Positions 7,379 through 16,362 are shown, counted from the stretch's first letter. The stretch is 64,000 nucleotides of DNA from Dyella psychrodurans (GCF_003363265.1 NZ_QRBF01000008.1:66024-130023), one strand, 5' to 3'. Numbers and translations: made by a program. Notes: generated by a model from the letters alone, not told the origin.

Positions 7379-7555
7379 GCGTCTGGGCATCCCCTACCCC
7401 TATCGCTGGGGTTCAGCAGGATCGCCGCACCCAAGATAGCGGCCTTAGGACGGTCACACCTTCTGTGCCATCGCAGCCTCCTTTTGGCCGATAGCCGACA
7501 ACCCCTTCCAAAATGTATAGGTTCCGATAGCCCCTCGAAGGGCTACCAAAACTCC

Positions 7556-7597
7556 TATCAAATTGATATTATCAAATCATCTAAAGAGATTTGATAA
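7556..7597. promoter_or_regulatory. recombinase-start repeat cluster (res/operator-like)
   Basis: The octamer TATCAAAT occurs at 7556-7563 and 7570-7577. Its inverse occurs at 7589-7596, overlapping the recombinase start codon. The last two form a perfect ten-base inverted repeat (7569-7578 and 7588-7597). Serine resolvases bind such subsites for recombination and autorepression. Confidence 0.6.
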
Positions 7598-8163
7598 TGA
7601 CTACTGCTGTAGTTGGGTATGCCCGGGGCAGTACTACGGGTCAATCGTTAGACGTCCAGCTCGACAAGCTCAAGGCGTACGGCTGCACACGGGTCTTCGC
7701 AGAAAAGAGATCCGGCAGGCAGGCAGATAGCCGCCCGGAGCTTCAGAGCTGCCTAGCATTCCTTCGAGAGGGGGATACGCTGGTTATCTCGAGGCTAGAC
7801 CGTATGGCTCGTTCTATTCTCGACCTAGCCAAGATCGTCGATCAGTTCAAAAAGAAAGGTATCGCCCTGAAGGTCCTCGACCAAGCAATTGATACGGGCA
7901 CATCTGAGGGCATGCTGATGTTTAGCTTGCTCGGGGCATTTGCTCAGTTCGAAAACGATATTAGGGCCGAGAGACAGATGGATGGTATTACGAAGGCCAA
8001 GGAGAAAGGAGTCGCATTTGGCCGTAAACGCGCACTCACACCTGAGCAATGCGAACGGATCAAGATTCTCCGTGCTGAAGAAAATTTCTCAGTCCCTCAG
8101 TTGGCAGACCGATTCAATGTAGGAGCAGCCACGGTATATCGTGCCCTGCAAAGCTCGGTCTAG
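7597..8163 (+). CDS. serine recombinase (resolvase/invertase family)
   Basis: A 188-residue site-specific recombinase. The N-terminal catalytic domain opens GYARGST, with the nucleophile Ser12. It continues with ISRLDRMARS (catalytic arginines), then GAFAQFENDIRAERQMDGI leading into helix E. The C-terminal helix-turn-helix is SVPQLADRFNVGAATVYRAL. Length is typical of small resolvase/invertases. The ATG at 7597 is preferred over an upstream TTG by analogy. A cluster of inverted repeats overlaps the start. It could resolve or invert a segment of this island, though no partner site was found. Confidence 0.9.
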   Translation: MTTAVVGYARGSTTGQSLDVQLDKLKAYGCTRVFAEKRSGRQADSRPELQSCLAFLREGDTLVISRLDRMARSILDLAKIVDQFKKKGIALKVLDQAIDTGTSEGMLMFSLLGAFAQFENDIRAERQMDGITKAKEKGVAFGRKRALTPEQCERIKILRAEENFSVPQLADRFNVGAATVYRALQSSV

Positions 8164-8255
8164 CTGGCGAGCATCAAAAGCTGACAACGTTGGACCCGTG
8201 TTGGTAGGTTGAGAACACTTCCTACGTCACCCCTGCTAATTGGATCAACGTTCCA

Positions 8256-9176
8256 ATGACCAAACGTCTTGCTCCCGCAGCCATCGTTGCACTCAAAGAG
8301 GCGCTATGCGCGGTCTATTGGTACAAGGCGGATCTTCGTAGCTTTTTACAGCAATGCCTAAGTAATCCTATTGTCCTCGCGAGATTGAACTGGGATAGCT
8401 ATAAACGACAAATTGTTTCCGATTTGGTCGATCTTCTGGTGACCAATCAAGAATCCCACTTGGGAGACTTAACCCGCCTGTGCAGCGAAGTCTGCGGGAT
8501 CTCAAGCTTCGAGCACCTTCTACAGCTTGAGGGCGGGGTACAAAAGTCCGAGCGCGCGAAGGCAGCAGTATCACAACTTCGCACGCTTCTCACACCTCAC
8601 CAAGAAGCTCAAAAACAGGCCGATGAAATCGTCGAGCGCCAAAAGCGAGCGTCTGAAAAGCTACGCGCAAATGTCGCAGTTAGGCAGAAGCTAGAAGATA
8701 TCAAAAGCCGCTACATGGCTCTGGTGGTCTCTCAAAACGTTCAAGCTCGTGGATATGAGCTTGAGCGCATCATGTACGACCTATTTGAACTATTCGACCT
8801 AGATCCCAAGGCTTCATTCCGCAACACCGGTGAACAAATAGACGGAGCATTTTCTCTGGACGGCACCGACTACTTATTCGAAGCGAAGTGGCAGCAGCAA
8901 CTTGTAAACACGTCTGAGCTTGATGCCTTCGCTGGAAAGGTACGCCGAAAACTTGAGAACACGTTAGGCGCCTTTCTTTCCATTAACGGGTTTTCACAAG
9001 ACGGTGTAACTCTTCACTCAGCCAGCGGAGCGGTGATGCTTCTCATGGATGGTGCCGATTTGATGGCGATCCTTGAAGAACGCATTGACTTCATAAGTTT
9101 GCTACTTAGAAAAAAGCGCCACGCTGCTCAGACCGGCAACATCTATCTGCAATTCCACCAGATGGCTTCTGCATAG
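8256..9176 (+). CDS. Mrr-like PD-(D/E)xK nuclease
   Basis: A 306-residue protein. The C-terminal domain (about 160-290) has the restriction-endonuclease fold signature: GYELE (Glu168/170), IDGAF (Asp196) and FEAKW (Glu209, Lys211). The helical N-terminal domain (residues 8-110) starts with a WYKADLRSFL motif and a long charged helix links the two. It has no methylase partner, which fits a stand-alone defence or modification-dependent nuclease. It is the first of five same-strand genes ending with a RES protein. Target specificity is unknown. Confidence 0.78.
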   Translation: MTKRLAPAAIVALKEALCAVYWYKADLRSFLQQCLSNPIVLARLNWDSYKRQIVSDLVDLLVTNQESHLGDLTRLCSEVCGISSFEHLLQLEGGVQKSERAKAAVSQLRTLLTPHQEAQKQADEIVERQKRASEKLRANVAVRQKLEDIKSRYMALVVSQNVQARGYELERIMYDLFELFDLDPKASFRNTGEQIDGAFSLDGTDYLFEAKWQQQLVNTSELDAFAGKVRRKLENTLGAFLSINGFSQDGVTLHSASGAVMLLMDGADLMAILEERIDFISLLLRKKRHAAQTGNIYLQFHQMASA

Positions 9177-9281
9177 AGTTATGATCCGCGCTGGCACGGA
9201 TAGCATGCCCTCTTGCCGAAAAGTTGCTTTCCAGCGAATTCCAATCTCTCGGTCAAATTTTCACCTACAGGGGTTTTATAC

Positions 9282-9827
9282 ATGCAGTTCGATGTCGCTG
9301 GCCCGTTCGAAATTGCTCGCCATGGAAAGAAGCGAAACATAACTAAGGAATCCCTCCCTCAACTGTTACTTGATCTCGAAGAGTGGGAACAAGGACTCTC
9401 TGAGTCGTGCGGATGTTATGTCTTTGGCAAACGTGCAGGCAGTGGAATAACGCCATGGTATGTAGGGCAGGCGTGTAGACGGCCGATGCTCAAAGAAGCA
9501 CTCAATTCCGACAACTTAGCCAAGTACAACCGTGTTCTTGATGACGACAAGGGTACGCCATTGCTCTTCGTCATTCCGGCGCGCACGCCAACCGGCAAGT
9601 TGCGGCGGCGTCCAGAAAACAGTGGTTTGTCTTCGCTCGACTTTCTAGAACGTTGGCTGATCGCAGCAGCAATAGAAAAGAACCCCGAGTTGATTAATAA
9701 CAGGGAAACTAAGTTCCTTCGTGAACTGCACGTAGTAGGGATCTTCAATGCGAAACAGGGTGAGAACACCGCAGCGTCCAATAACCTAAGAAAGGCGCTT
9801 TGGCGGGAACATAAACGACTACCCTAG
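9282..9827 (+). CDS. GIY-YIG-like protein
   Basis: A 181-residue protein. GCYVF at 44-48 and PWYVGQACR at 58-66 match the GIY and YIG strands. The helix DFLERWLI supplies a likely metal-binding Glu123, and INN (138-140) the family's Asn. The ATG at 9282 has AGGGG eight bases upstream and is preferred to a TTG 69 bases earlier. Proteins with a degenerate GIY-YIG core act as nucleases in repair, mobile introns and defence. Activity here is inferred. It is followed after 14 bases by the next gene of the run. Confidence 0.6.
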   Translation: MQFDVAGPFEIARHGKKRNITKESLPQLLLDLEEWEQGLSESCGCYVFGKRAGSGITPWYVGQACRRPMLKEALNSDNLAKYNRVLDDDKGTPLLFVIPARTPTGKLRRRPENSGLSSLDFLERWLIAAAIEKNPELINNRETKFLRELHVVGIFNAKQGENTAASNNLRKALWREHKRLP

Positions 9828-9841
9828 GGTTCATCTGGCCC

Positions 9842-10270
9842 ATGCAAGTGACTATGGACTCACGTCTTCTAAACCTAGTCCGCGAGTATCAATTTGCGGC
9901 AAAGGCAGCGATAGACCTGATGGTCCAATCAGGTATCTCGTTGCCATCAAGTAATCGCGCTTGGTCGATGAATGACGTGCCCAATATCGGCGTACTTGCA
10001 CGAGGCATTCGTTATCGAAAGCATGGCTACGGCTGCGAAGTATTTTTACCGGACATCGCGATCGATTTCGACTTTGGCGACCACGGAGAGTACGACGGGT
10101 TTGATCTATGGCGTATCCGTATCTTTGCCGGGGAGCGACTCACCCAATTTGGGATTTCGTCCGGGGAGGAGCTTGACGGACTGTTCAAAGAGGCCGTGCG
10201 AACGGGTGCCCTAGTCCAATCTAATGGCACGCTCTACTACCTTCGTCACCGTCCTTTCGGGATCATCTGA
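9842..10270 (+). CDS. unknown protein, DUF6896-like
   Basis: A 142-residue soluble protein. The central block NIGVLARGIRYRKHGYGCEV, followed by DIAIDFDFGDHGEYDGFDLWRI, is rich in Asp/His and resembles DUF6896-type proteins, which are often found beside toxins. I cannot confirm the family without a profile search. It begins 14 bases after the GIY-YIG-like gene, so the two are probably cotranscribed. No membrane segment or known catalytic motif is visible. Confidence 0.55.
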   Translation: MQVTMDSRLLNLVREYQFAAKAAIDLMVQSGISLPSSNRAWSMNDVPNIGVLARGIRYRKHGYGCEVFLPDIAIDFDFGDHGEYDGFDLWRIRIFAGERLTQFGISSGEELDGLFKEAVRTGALVQSNGTLYYLRHRPFGII

Positions 10271-10364
10271 ACTGCCTTCAAGAACGGGTTCGTACAGATG
10301 TTCAAGGTCACAGTAGGTAGCTAGATGGCGGAAATGCACGGGCCACACAACGGGGGAGGCAGGG

Positions 10365-10832
10365 ATGAGCATTTCTTTCAGGCATAGCGCGGGCTTCGGC
10401 AAACGAATCGAGTACTGGATTGTGGGACTAATGCTCAAGAGTGGTTTGGATGTTTACCTGCCGCTGGTCGATGACGATGCAATCGATGCAGTAATAAAGC
10501 GTCCAGATGGCTCTTTCATCGAAGTGCAGATAAAAGCTCGATCCAAGACTGCAAACTTTGGCGATGGGGCACTGTTTGCCGCAATAACGCACGATTCCAG
10601 ACCGAACTATTGGTTCATCTTTTACTCCGAGCGTATGGACAAGTTATGGGTATTGTCCTCCGAAGAGTTCATTGCCGAGGCTTCGCAGAACAAAAACGGA
10701 AAAAATATTGGAAAGCGCAGTATTTGGTTCAATGGTCGTCGAAAGAACGTTCAGACCGGCGAGCCAGAAGAGTATGCCAAGGAGCGATATTCAAAATACG
10801 AGTGCCCCGACTTTTCTCGTCTACTTGAGTGA
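10365..10832 (+). CDS. PD-(D/E)xK-like protein (DUF4365-type)
   Basis: A 155-residue protein with a compact nuclease-like core. DDDAIDAVIK (Asp41) is followed by SFIEVQIKAR, which gives an E/Q-x-K arrangement (Glu53, Gln55, Lys57) on the next strand. A later YWFIFYSERMDKLWVLSSEEF strand pair fits DUF4365 and homing-type PD-(D/E)xK folds. The GGGAGG site before ATG supports the start. It is third nuclease-like gene in the run and could act as a nuclease or, if inactive, as a DNA-binding partner. The family assignment is by eye. Confidence 0.6.
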   Translation: MSISFRHSAGFGKRIEYWIVGLMLKSGLDVYLPLVDDDAIDAVIKRPDGSFIEVQIKARSKTANFGDGALFAAITHDSRPNYWFIFYSERMDKLWVLSSEEFIAEASQNKNGKNIGKRSIWFNGRRKNVQTGEPEEYAKERYSKYECPDFSRLLE

Positions 10833-10901
10833 GAAAAGCGAATACAATTTCAGTCAGATTGAAAATATCACTATCACCACGGAGCTGCGTCGGAGTCAAA
10901 A

Positions 10902-12062
10902 ATGGATCTTCACTCGGAAGATAACGTTACTGAGCCGCTTTGTAGCGAATGCTTCGCGAACTACGGACTCCGCATGGAGGCACAGGAGCTATCCAAAACT
11001 CCTGTCAGAGATAACTGTAAGTATTGCGGTGCGTCCACGGGTTACGTGATTGACCCACAAGTTGCTGAAGAATTAATGCACAAATTCTTCGTGCGCGGGT
11101 CAATTCCTCCGGAGGTAGGTGGCCCTGCACCTATTTTCCAATTCAATAGGTACCATCATGTAGGGGAGGTTACCTTCGCTACCGAGTTAGACAGTGATTT
11201 GGAGCGCCTTAGCACCCTACTTGGCGTTGGACTTTTTCACTACGGCCCACCGCTTTGGAGGCTTGGGTATACAAACTATTACCAAACTCTTCGTGGTCAC
11301 TCAGGCGTGCCTATCCAAGGCGAAGAACGTGAACGGATCTTCCACGACATCATTCGCAGGTGCGGCGCAACGGATCTGGAACCTGAGAAAGATCTGATCT
11401 TCCGAGTTAGAAAAGGTGAAGGACTTGCTCCTGCCCTTGCGTCCGAGTTTGATTCGCCGCCGATAGGAAAGGATACGTCTGGAAGATATGAAAGTCCGGG
11501 TTTCCCAATTTTCTACGGCGCAGATGATGTCGAGACGTGTCTGCACGAATCGAGGGTGACACTCTCAGATTCGATAGCAGTTGCAACATTCAGTCCTTCC
11601 AAGGAGTTAAAGGTACTGGATCTTGATGACGGCATCGACGATTCGTCAGCATCAAACCCGTTCGATAGAGTGGACATCCTCTTACGCAGGCTGGCATATG
11701 CCGGCAAACACGACTACGACTTGTGCCGAGAGCTAGCGGCTATGATCTACGCGCAGGGGTACGACGGGTTTTTCTTTACCAGCTACTTTGGACAGGCACA
11801 CAAAAAACGACTACGAAATATTGCGCTGTTTGGGCACCCTGTCTCTGACGGAAAGCTTTTGCTAAAGTCGGTTAATCGAGTTCGATTGCTTCACGTAGGG
11901 TACGAGTTCGAATTTGGACCGCATAACGACACAGCTTTGCCAATCGACAAAGAGAAAATTGATGCTTTGGCAGAAAAAATGGTAGATGGGTCGATCAGTC
12001 CCAGTGAAGCTGCAAAAGCCTTGAATGATCTTATAGGTCACAAGTCATCTGGTCCTCGCTGA
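10902..12062 (+). CDS. RES-domain protein with zinc-binding N-terminus
   Basis: A 386-residue protein. Residues 14-42 hold two CxxC pairs (Cys14/17, Cys39/42), a zinc knuckle. Residues 75-160 match the helical N-terminal region common to larger RES proteins. The RES domain follows: FRVRKG (Arg168/170), GRYESPGFPIFYGAD (Tyr205) and ETCLHESR (Glu216). RES domains degrade NAD+ in toxin-antitoxin and abortive-infection systems. No small Xre/MbcA-type antitoxin is directly adjacent. It closes the five-gene run and is a plausible cell-killing effector. Confidence 0.82.
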   Translation: MDLHSEDNVTEPLCSECFANYGLRMEAQELSKTPVRDNCKYCGASTGYVIDPQVAEELMHKFFVRGSIPPEVGGPAPIFQFNRYHHVGEVTFATELDSDLERLSTLLGVGLFHYGPPLWRLGYTNYYQTLRGHSGVPIQGEERERIFHDIIRRCGATDLEPEKDLIFRVRKGEGLAPALASEFDSPPIGKDTSGRYESPGFPIFYGADDVETCLHESRVTLSDSIAVATFSPSKELKVLDLDDGIDDSSASNPFDRVDILLRRLAYAGKHDYDLCRELAAMIYAQGYDGFFFTSYFGQAHKKRLRNIALFGHPVSDGKLLLKSVNRVRLLHVGYEFEFGPHNDTALPIDKEKIDALAEKMVDGSISPSEAAKALNDLIGHKSSGPR

Positions 12063-12189
12063 TTTGGATAGCGTCATTTGTACGCCCCCGCCTATTGACC
12101 TTGAACCCGCTGTCTTGGTGAGCCGGAAATCAGGAACCTCGAAAAAACTCAAACTTGAAACTATCCTAGGCTGATCACGTTTCCTGCGG

Positions 12190-13020
12190 TCATTGTTGTG
12201 GAACTAGTGGCTGCGGTTTCTTTTGAAGATCGAAATTTACGGGTACTTGAAACGCAGCTATCGCGGGTTCATTGGTTCCTGCGCATACAACAGGACCAAA
12301 GGACCAACGCGAAGCCGCCTCGAGCGCGGCCCGGTCTAGCTCACGATAGCCGCTGCTTTCATAAACTTTAGCGTCTCGTATAGTGCCGTCCGAGTTCAAA
12401 AGGATTTGCAGTTTGGTCGTGCCCACATGACGCTGTCTGAGCGATTGAGGTGGCATCGCTGGAGCGGGCGTGGAGCGACGGACAATCACAGGTTTGCAAT
12501 GTGGCGGGTTTGCGTCAACTACTGCCTTTGACAGGTTTGGATTGTCGCCAGACAAATTGCCTATTGTTTCATTGCGCTGTTCTTCAATCGTCTGATCCAA
12601 ACTCTCATTACCACTGATATTCAATGTGGTCGATGTCTGGCCCTGTGTAGCCGTCACATCCACATAAATGGTGTGATGGGGTCCCGGCTGGCAATCGACG
12701 CCTATAAACTTGCAGCGGTTTTGATTCGCGAAAATCTGGGCGGCTTCGTCTGGATTTTTCGGGCTCAGCCATTCAAGGGCAAATTGCCCTGTCACGTGGT
12801 AGGCGGACTCGCCGTTATTCTGCAACACAGGAGTGACTGTGAGCTGTTCCTCGTGAAGGTCATGGAAGTCCATGCCAAACTTCGCCGAAGCCTGTGCAAT
12901 CACCTGTGCCTTTACAGAGGCTATGTCTGATGCGTCTGATGGACATGAAAAAAGAAGTGTTCCACCGATTACGATAAAGTAACCGGCAGCATTCACGGCC
13001 CTACTCTTCAGAGATTTCAT
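12190..13020 (-). CDS. TonB C-terminal domain exported protein
   Basis: A 276-residue protein with an N-terminal hydrophobic segment (residues 12-28) that fits a signal peptide or anchor. The last 90 residues are a TonB C-terminal fold: LRQRHVGTTKLQILLNSDG, then ESSGYRELDRAALEAASRWSF and PVNFDLQ. The middle part (40-180) is unknown. TonB-type domains transmit force or bind periplasmic partners. Unlike classical TonB it lacks a Pro/Lys spacer and exbBD neighbours, so it may have another envelope role. It lies before a gene for a membrane-anchored protein on the same strand. Confidence 0.75.
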   Translation of the reverse strand: MKSLKSRAVNAAGYFIVIGGTLLFSCPSDASDIASVKAQVIAQASAKFGMDFHDLHEEQLTVTPVLQNNGESAYHVTGQFALEWLSPKNPDEAAQIFANQNRCKFIGVDCQPGPHHTIYVDVTATQGQTSTTLNISGNESLDQTIEEQRNETIGNLSGDNPNLSKAVVDANPPHCKPVIVRRSTPAPAMPPQSLRQRHVGTTKLQILLNSDGTIRDAKVYESSGYRELDRAALEAASRWSFGPVVCAGTNEPAIAAFQVPVNFDLQKKPQPLVPQQ

Positions 13021-13055
13021 CTGGCTTCCCCTGTGATGCTTGCTTCTACTGAAAA

Positions 13056-13559
13056 TTAGATATCGACCTTGGAAACGAGCTTGCTCTTTTGAAGGTCGCC
13101 CATCATTCTGGCCAGCTGCTTTGGTGACCCGATATCCCCATTTTCAGAGCAGACCAATGTGGTCGATGATTCCGGCGCATACACCCGGATAACTCGTTCT
13201 TCATTGGGCTGCATAACTGCACGATGGAGATCTAGTACCTGATCTACGGAATGGATAAGGCGATCATTCCCATCAAAACCTCCACAACTTGTCTGCCCAA
13301 CAGCGCGCGGCTCATCGGATGAAAAGTTTTTGATTGTGCAGTCGAAGCCAGAACCGCCTACGAAGCTTCCTTGGTACTTACAAGAGTCGAATCGGGCTAC
13401 GCCGATGGAAATAAGGTGCGAGGGACCATCGTGGCTGAAGAGAGAGTTATAGCCATATGCCAAGGCTTGGTATCCGTAATACAGCACCGCAACGGCGGTC
13501 ATGCTTCCCATAAGCCATAGCTGCCAGCGTGGAATTGGTTTGCGAGTCGTCATGTTCAT
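13056..13559 (-). CDS. single-pass membrane protein, unknown
   Basis: A 167-residue protein with one membrane helix at residues 12-32 and a periplasmic domain. The domain carries five Cys residues, including SCKYQG, FDCTIKN and LVCSENG, suggesting disulfides. I recognise no family. It sits 35 bases upstream of the TonB-domain gene and 43 bases downstream of a lipoprotein gene, all minus strand, so an envelope-related operon is likely. Confidence 0.6.
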   Translation of the reverse strand: MNMTTRKPIPRWQLWLMGSMTAVAVLYYGYQALAYGYNSLFSHDGPSHLISIGVARFDSCKYQGSFVGGSGFDCTIKNFSSDEPRAVGQTSCGGFDGNDRLIHSVDQVLDLHRAVMQPNEERVIRVYAPESSTTLVCSENGDIGSPKQLARMMGDLQKSKLVSKVDI

Positions 13560-13602
13560 GCAGAAATACCGTTCCTATGGATGCTAACGTCGGTTCATCA
13601 GG

Positions 13603-14052
13603 CTATTCAGGCGTGACTGTTCCATCATCGAGCACGTACTTACCGTGATCCGATACGAGATCGGCGTTGACAGCGAAGTGGAGTTGATCGCCCTGCTTCA
13701 AACCGAAGCCAAGACCGCGAACGAATTGCTGTAACTGAAGGATGGAGCCGAGATCATCCCCATGAATGTTCTGTTTGATCTCGCCAAGGATGTCGTTGCC
13801 ACTCTTCGTCAAGGTAACGGTTGCATTGGCCTTGACTTGGAAGTGCTTTGTATCCGCTACCTGCGATTTATCGATCGAAAGCACGGTGATACTTTCAAGT
13901 TTGAACGTATCTGGAGGCAAGTTCATGCCATTGACGGTGACGTGGTCAATGATGGGTTGCGTCAATGCTTGTTGGATATCGCTAGTGGACGGCGTTTGAG
14001 CACACGCAGATAACGTAACGATGGCCACAGCGAGGCCGATCTTTCGAGACAT
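13603..14052 (-). CDS. predicted lipoprotein
   Basis: A 149-residue protein whose N-terminus ends in the lipobox LSAC, with Cys16 as the lipidation site. The mature part is beta-rich (DTKHFQVKANATVTLTKSG) and ends with a LDDGTVTPE tail. It resembles no named lipoprotein family I know. GGGGG lies just before the ATG. It is first in a likely three-gene envelope group with the two genes downstream on the minus strand. Confidence 0.65.
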   Translation of the reverse strand: MSRKIGLAVAIVTLSACAQTPSTSDIQQALTQPIIDHVTVNGMNLPPDTFKLESITVLSIDKSQVADTKHFQVKANATVTLTKSGNDILGEIKQNIHGDDLGSILQLQQFVRGLGFGLKQGDQLHFAVNADLVSDHGKYVLDDGTVTPE

Positions 14053-14116
14053 ATGTCCCCCTGCTGGACATTTCTTAGTGGCTGAAGGCTACTAGTGACT
14101 CCGTAGGCCGATGGAC

Positions 14117-14314
14117 TCACCCATAAATGCGGACTTCCGACTGGTGCTTGCACTTAAAACAGTGAAAGTAGCCCGCCGTGAGAATTGATCCCGGACCGGG
14201 CTTAGTGGAGATGTTCGTGCTGGAATCTAAGTAACCGCAGTTTTCGCACTTTTTCTTCCAGTGAACGTTCCTGCCGTCTTCCCGTACAATCACCGCACCT
14301 GTTGCTCCTGCCAT
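14117..14314 (-). CDS. small zinc-ribbon protein
   Basis: A 65-residue protein with CENCG (residues 23-27) and FHCFKCKH (50-57), two CxxC pairs that would bind one zinc. The N-terminal part is AGATGAVIVREDGRNVHWK. Zinc ribbons of this size bind nucleic acid or protein partners. It is divergent from the XRE gene at 14439, and a pair of palindromic sites lies in the shared promoter, so it is probably controlled by that regulator. Confidence 0.7.
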   Translation of the reverse strand: MAGATGAVIVREDGRNVHWKKKCENCGYLDSSTNISTKPGPGSILTAGYFHCFKCKHQSEVRIYG

Positions 14315-14339
14315 GTCCGCTCCCGATCAAAATTAATCA

Positions 14340-14381
14340 CTAAGGAATACTTAGCTTTAGCCAATACTAAGCATTCCTTAG
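14340..14381. promoter_or_regulatory. two palindromic operators between divergent genes
   Basis: CTAAGGAATACTTAG (14340-14354) and CTAAGCATTCCTTAG (14367-14381) each have CTAAG/CTTAG arms around five bases. They are inverse copies of each other (14 of 15 positions) separated by 12 bases. They lie between the zinc-ribbon gene and the XRE gene, as expected for cooperative binding by that XRE regulator. Confidence 0.75.
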
Positions 14382-14438
14382 TATGCGGTCAACCTCGCGA
14401 CTTGCAGGCTTACTCCCGGACTAATTACGGGAAGTAAT

Positions 14439-14777
14439 GTGCCGCAGCACCGTGAAAAACGCGGAGCACTTACAGCCACCGGTATCGTGGCGAAGCGGCT
14501 TCGTCAGGCTCGTGAGACATCTGGCTTGTCTCAGAAGGAGCTTGGCATCAGAGCTGGAATGGACCCATTCGTGGCATCGCCACGGATCAATCAGTACGAA
14601 CGGGACAAGCACATACCAAATCCAATGGTTCTGGCTCAGCTCGGATTGGTCCTTGATGTGCCGTTACCATACTTCTATGCAGTGGAAGACGACTTGGCTT
14701 CCGCCATTGTTGCCTTTCATCGGTCATCCGTGGCTCGGCGTAAGCATGCACTAGAAGTTCTGGGGCACCACCTTTGA
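14439..14777 (+). CDS. XRE-family transcriptional regulator
   Basis: A 112-residue protein with an XRE domain at residues 14-72: VAKRLRQARETSGLSQKELG, then RINQYERDKHIPNP and LAQLGLVLDVPLPYFYA. The C-terminal extension is helical. The GTG start at 14439 has GGAAG just upstream; an ATG two bases earlier is out of frame. It is divergent from the zinc-ribbon gene, and twin palindromes in the gap are its likely operators, implying autoregulation. Confidence 0.82.
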   Translation: MPQHREKRGALTATGIVAKRLRQARETSGLSQKELGIRAGMDPFVASPRINQYERDKHIPNPMVLAQLGLVLDVPLPYFYAVEDDLASAIVAFHRSSVARRKHALEVLGHHL

Positions 14778-14979
14778 GTGTAATTTCAAGCTAGCACAAT
14801 TTCCTTGCGCGTCGGACTGAAGAACATGGAAGAAAGGCCTCTTTGCCTCTGTCATATTTATGATGTGTTTTTACGGCCGTAAATTTTGACACCTTCCCGA
14901 CCGGCAAGGAGACTGCGCTAGATGTTGGGAGCGCTTGCTCTGCAGAAATCTTTCTAAAGATTGCTCTGATGCTTCTTCG

Positions 14980-15264
14980 CTATATAGCGCCCACTTTGAT
15001 GAGCCATTGGCGCACATATTGCTCACTTTTCTCGCGTTTCCATTTAGCTCTTAGGCTCTCCGCCTGACACCCATCCCATAGGCTCGTTTTTACGTCAGCA
15101 TAGTCGAGCTTCGGAAAGATAAAAGACGTCTTCCCCCAACTCCACTTAGAAGTACCCGAATCCCCCATACAATAACTTGCTGCCACTAGGTCTGAAGTAA
15201 CACCACGTATATGTACACCGTCAATTTTGCTGATAGCCATAGTCTTGCCATCAGTGAACTTCAA
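14980..15264 (-). CDS. hypothetical protein, doubtful start
   Basis: A 94-residue frame with protein-like composition (TMAISKIDGVHIRGVTSD, then WSWGKTSFIFPKLDYADV). The only upstream start is a TTG, while the frame stays open 16 codons further without a start codon and an AAGGAGGGG site lies out of phase with it. An ATG start at the ninth codon (MAISKIDG) is possible. It may be a truncated gene. No family recognised. Confidence 0.4.
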   Translation of the reverse strand: MKFTDGKTMAISKIDGVHIRGVTSDLVAASYCMGDSGTSKWSWGKTSFIFPKLDYADVKTSLWDGCQAESLRAKWKREKSEQYVRQWLIKVGAI

Positions 15265-15875
15265 ATTTCTCGCACCGACCTGATATCCCTTCTGGATCGC
15301 TAAAAATTACCCCTCCTTGTCATCGCATAGCGTTTCTTTAATAAGAATGTGGAAGTGGCAGCTCTTATCGAATTTTCTTTCGCAGCACGAGCAAAGACGT
15401 CCACGCCTCCCCTCCAGCGCCACTTCCATCGCGCGCATCTTCTCTATCGCCAAGTAACTCGTGGGAGGCTAGCGTCGATCAGCACTCTCGCTGTTGCTCT
15501 TAGTGACAGCACATCTAATTGCCGCGATTCCGCGTTCCCATCGCCGGTGTTCCGATGATGAATTTCTCCGTCACTCTGCTACGCGCTAGCACGCGGTTGA
15601 GTGGATGGTCGATCTATATCTGCCATTTCTAGACACTCACCGACGCCCTTGTACCTAGGCCGCAGCGCCACGGGCCAAAGTCGGCAATTTGATCAACCGA
15701 GAAAAGCGTTACCGCGAAGTCTGGTCAGGTAACTCGCCCATTAATTCACGAATAAATCCAGTATCAACGAATAATAATAATTATATTTAGTCATGTTTTT
15801 ATCAACAAAATCAAAATCTTGCTTAATTACTTTGAAATCGCGATAATGGGTGCACTGTAATGTATAGGAGACAAA
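15265..15875 (+). other. intergenic region, left side of AlpA/HUH element
   Basis: About 610 bases without a convincing gene. Composition changes near 15745 to strongly AT-rich sequence that continues into the AlpA-like gene. This suggests the left boundary or promoter of a transferred element. No tRNA or clear att repeat was seen. Confidence 0.5.
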
Positions 15876-16187
15876 ATGACAGAACAGACAAACCAATTCA
15901 ATAATAGATTGATCAGAGCCAATGAGGTCCGATACCTTCTTGGATTAACCCGAACCACCTTTTATAGGCTGCGCCGCAACGGCGTCATTCCTCGTCCGAT
16001 ATATATAGGTCGAGGAGCCTATTGGCTCCTAGGTGAAATCGAAGCAGTTATAGCTTCGTTCTTGGAAGAACGAAATTTACACAATGAGGATCTCTCTACT
16101 TCCTCATCGGTGCCTAGCAGACAAAGACGTCCTCAGCTTGTACATGGTCGATCTCGACAAAGAAAAGGAGGTCATATAAGCAGCTAG
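15876..16187 (+). CDS. AlpA-like phage/element regulator
   Basis: A 103-residue protein with an AlpA/MerR-like winged helix: RLIRANEVRYLLGLTRTTFY at 11-30, RNGVIPRPIYIGRG, then YWLLGEIEAVIASFLEE. The basic C-terminal tail (RQRRPQLVHGRSRQRK) is unusually long. AGGAG lies five bases before the ATG. AlpA-type proteins control excision or replication genes of prophages and satellite elements. Here the next gene is a HUH nuclease, so the two likely form the core of a small mobile element. Confidence 0.82.
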   Translation: MTEQTNQFNNRLIRANEVRYLLGLTRTTFYRLRRNGVIPRPIYIGRGAYWLLGEIEAVIASFLEERNLHNEDLSTSSSVPSRQRRPQLVHGRSRQRKGGHISS

Positions 16188-16362
16188 TACACATACCTAC
16201 CCATATACATAAATAAGGTCAAATCTATAGATGAAGCCGGGGTCGTGCTCGCCAACACTAGGATCTAGAAAAATTATACAGATCATCAGTTCCATTAGCA
16301 TGGCAACTTTCTATAACTATGGAAAAATAAAATGATGAATTAAATAACAAGGAATTTTAATT

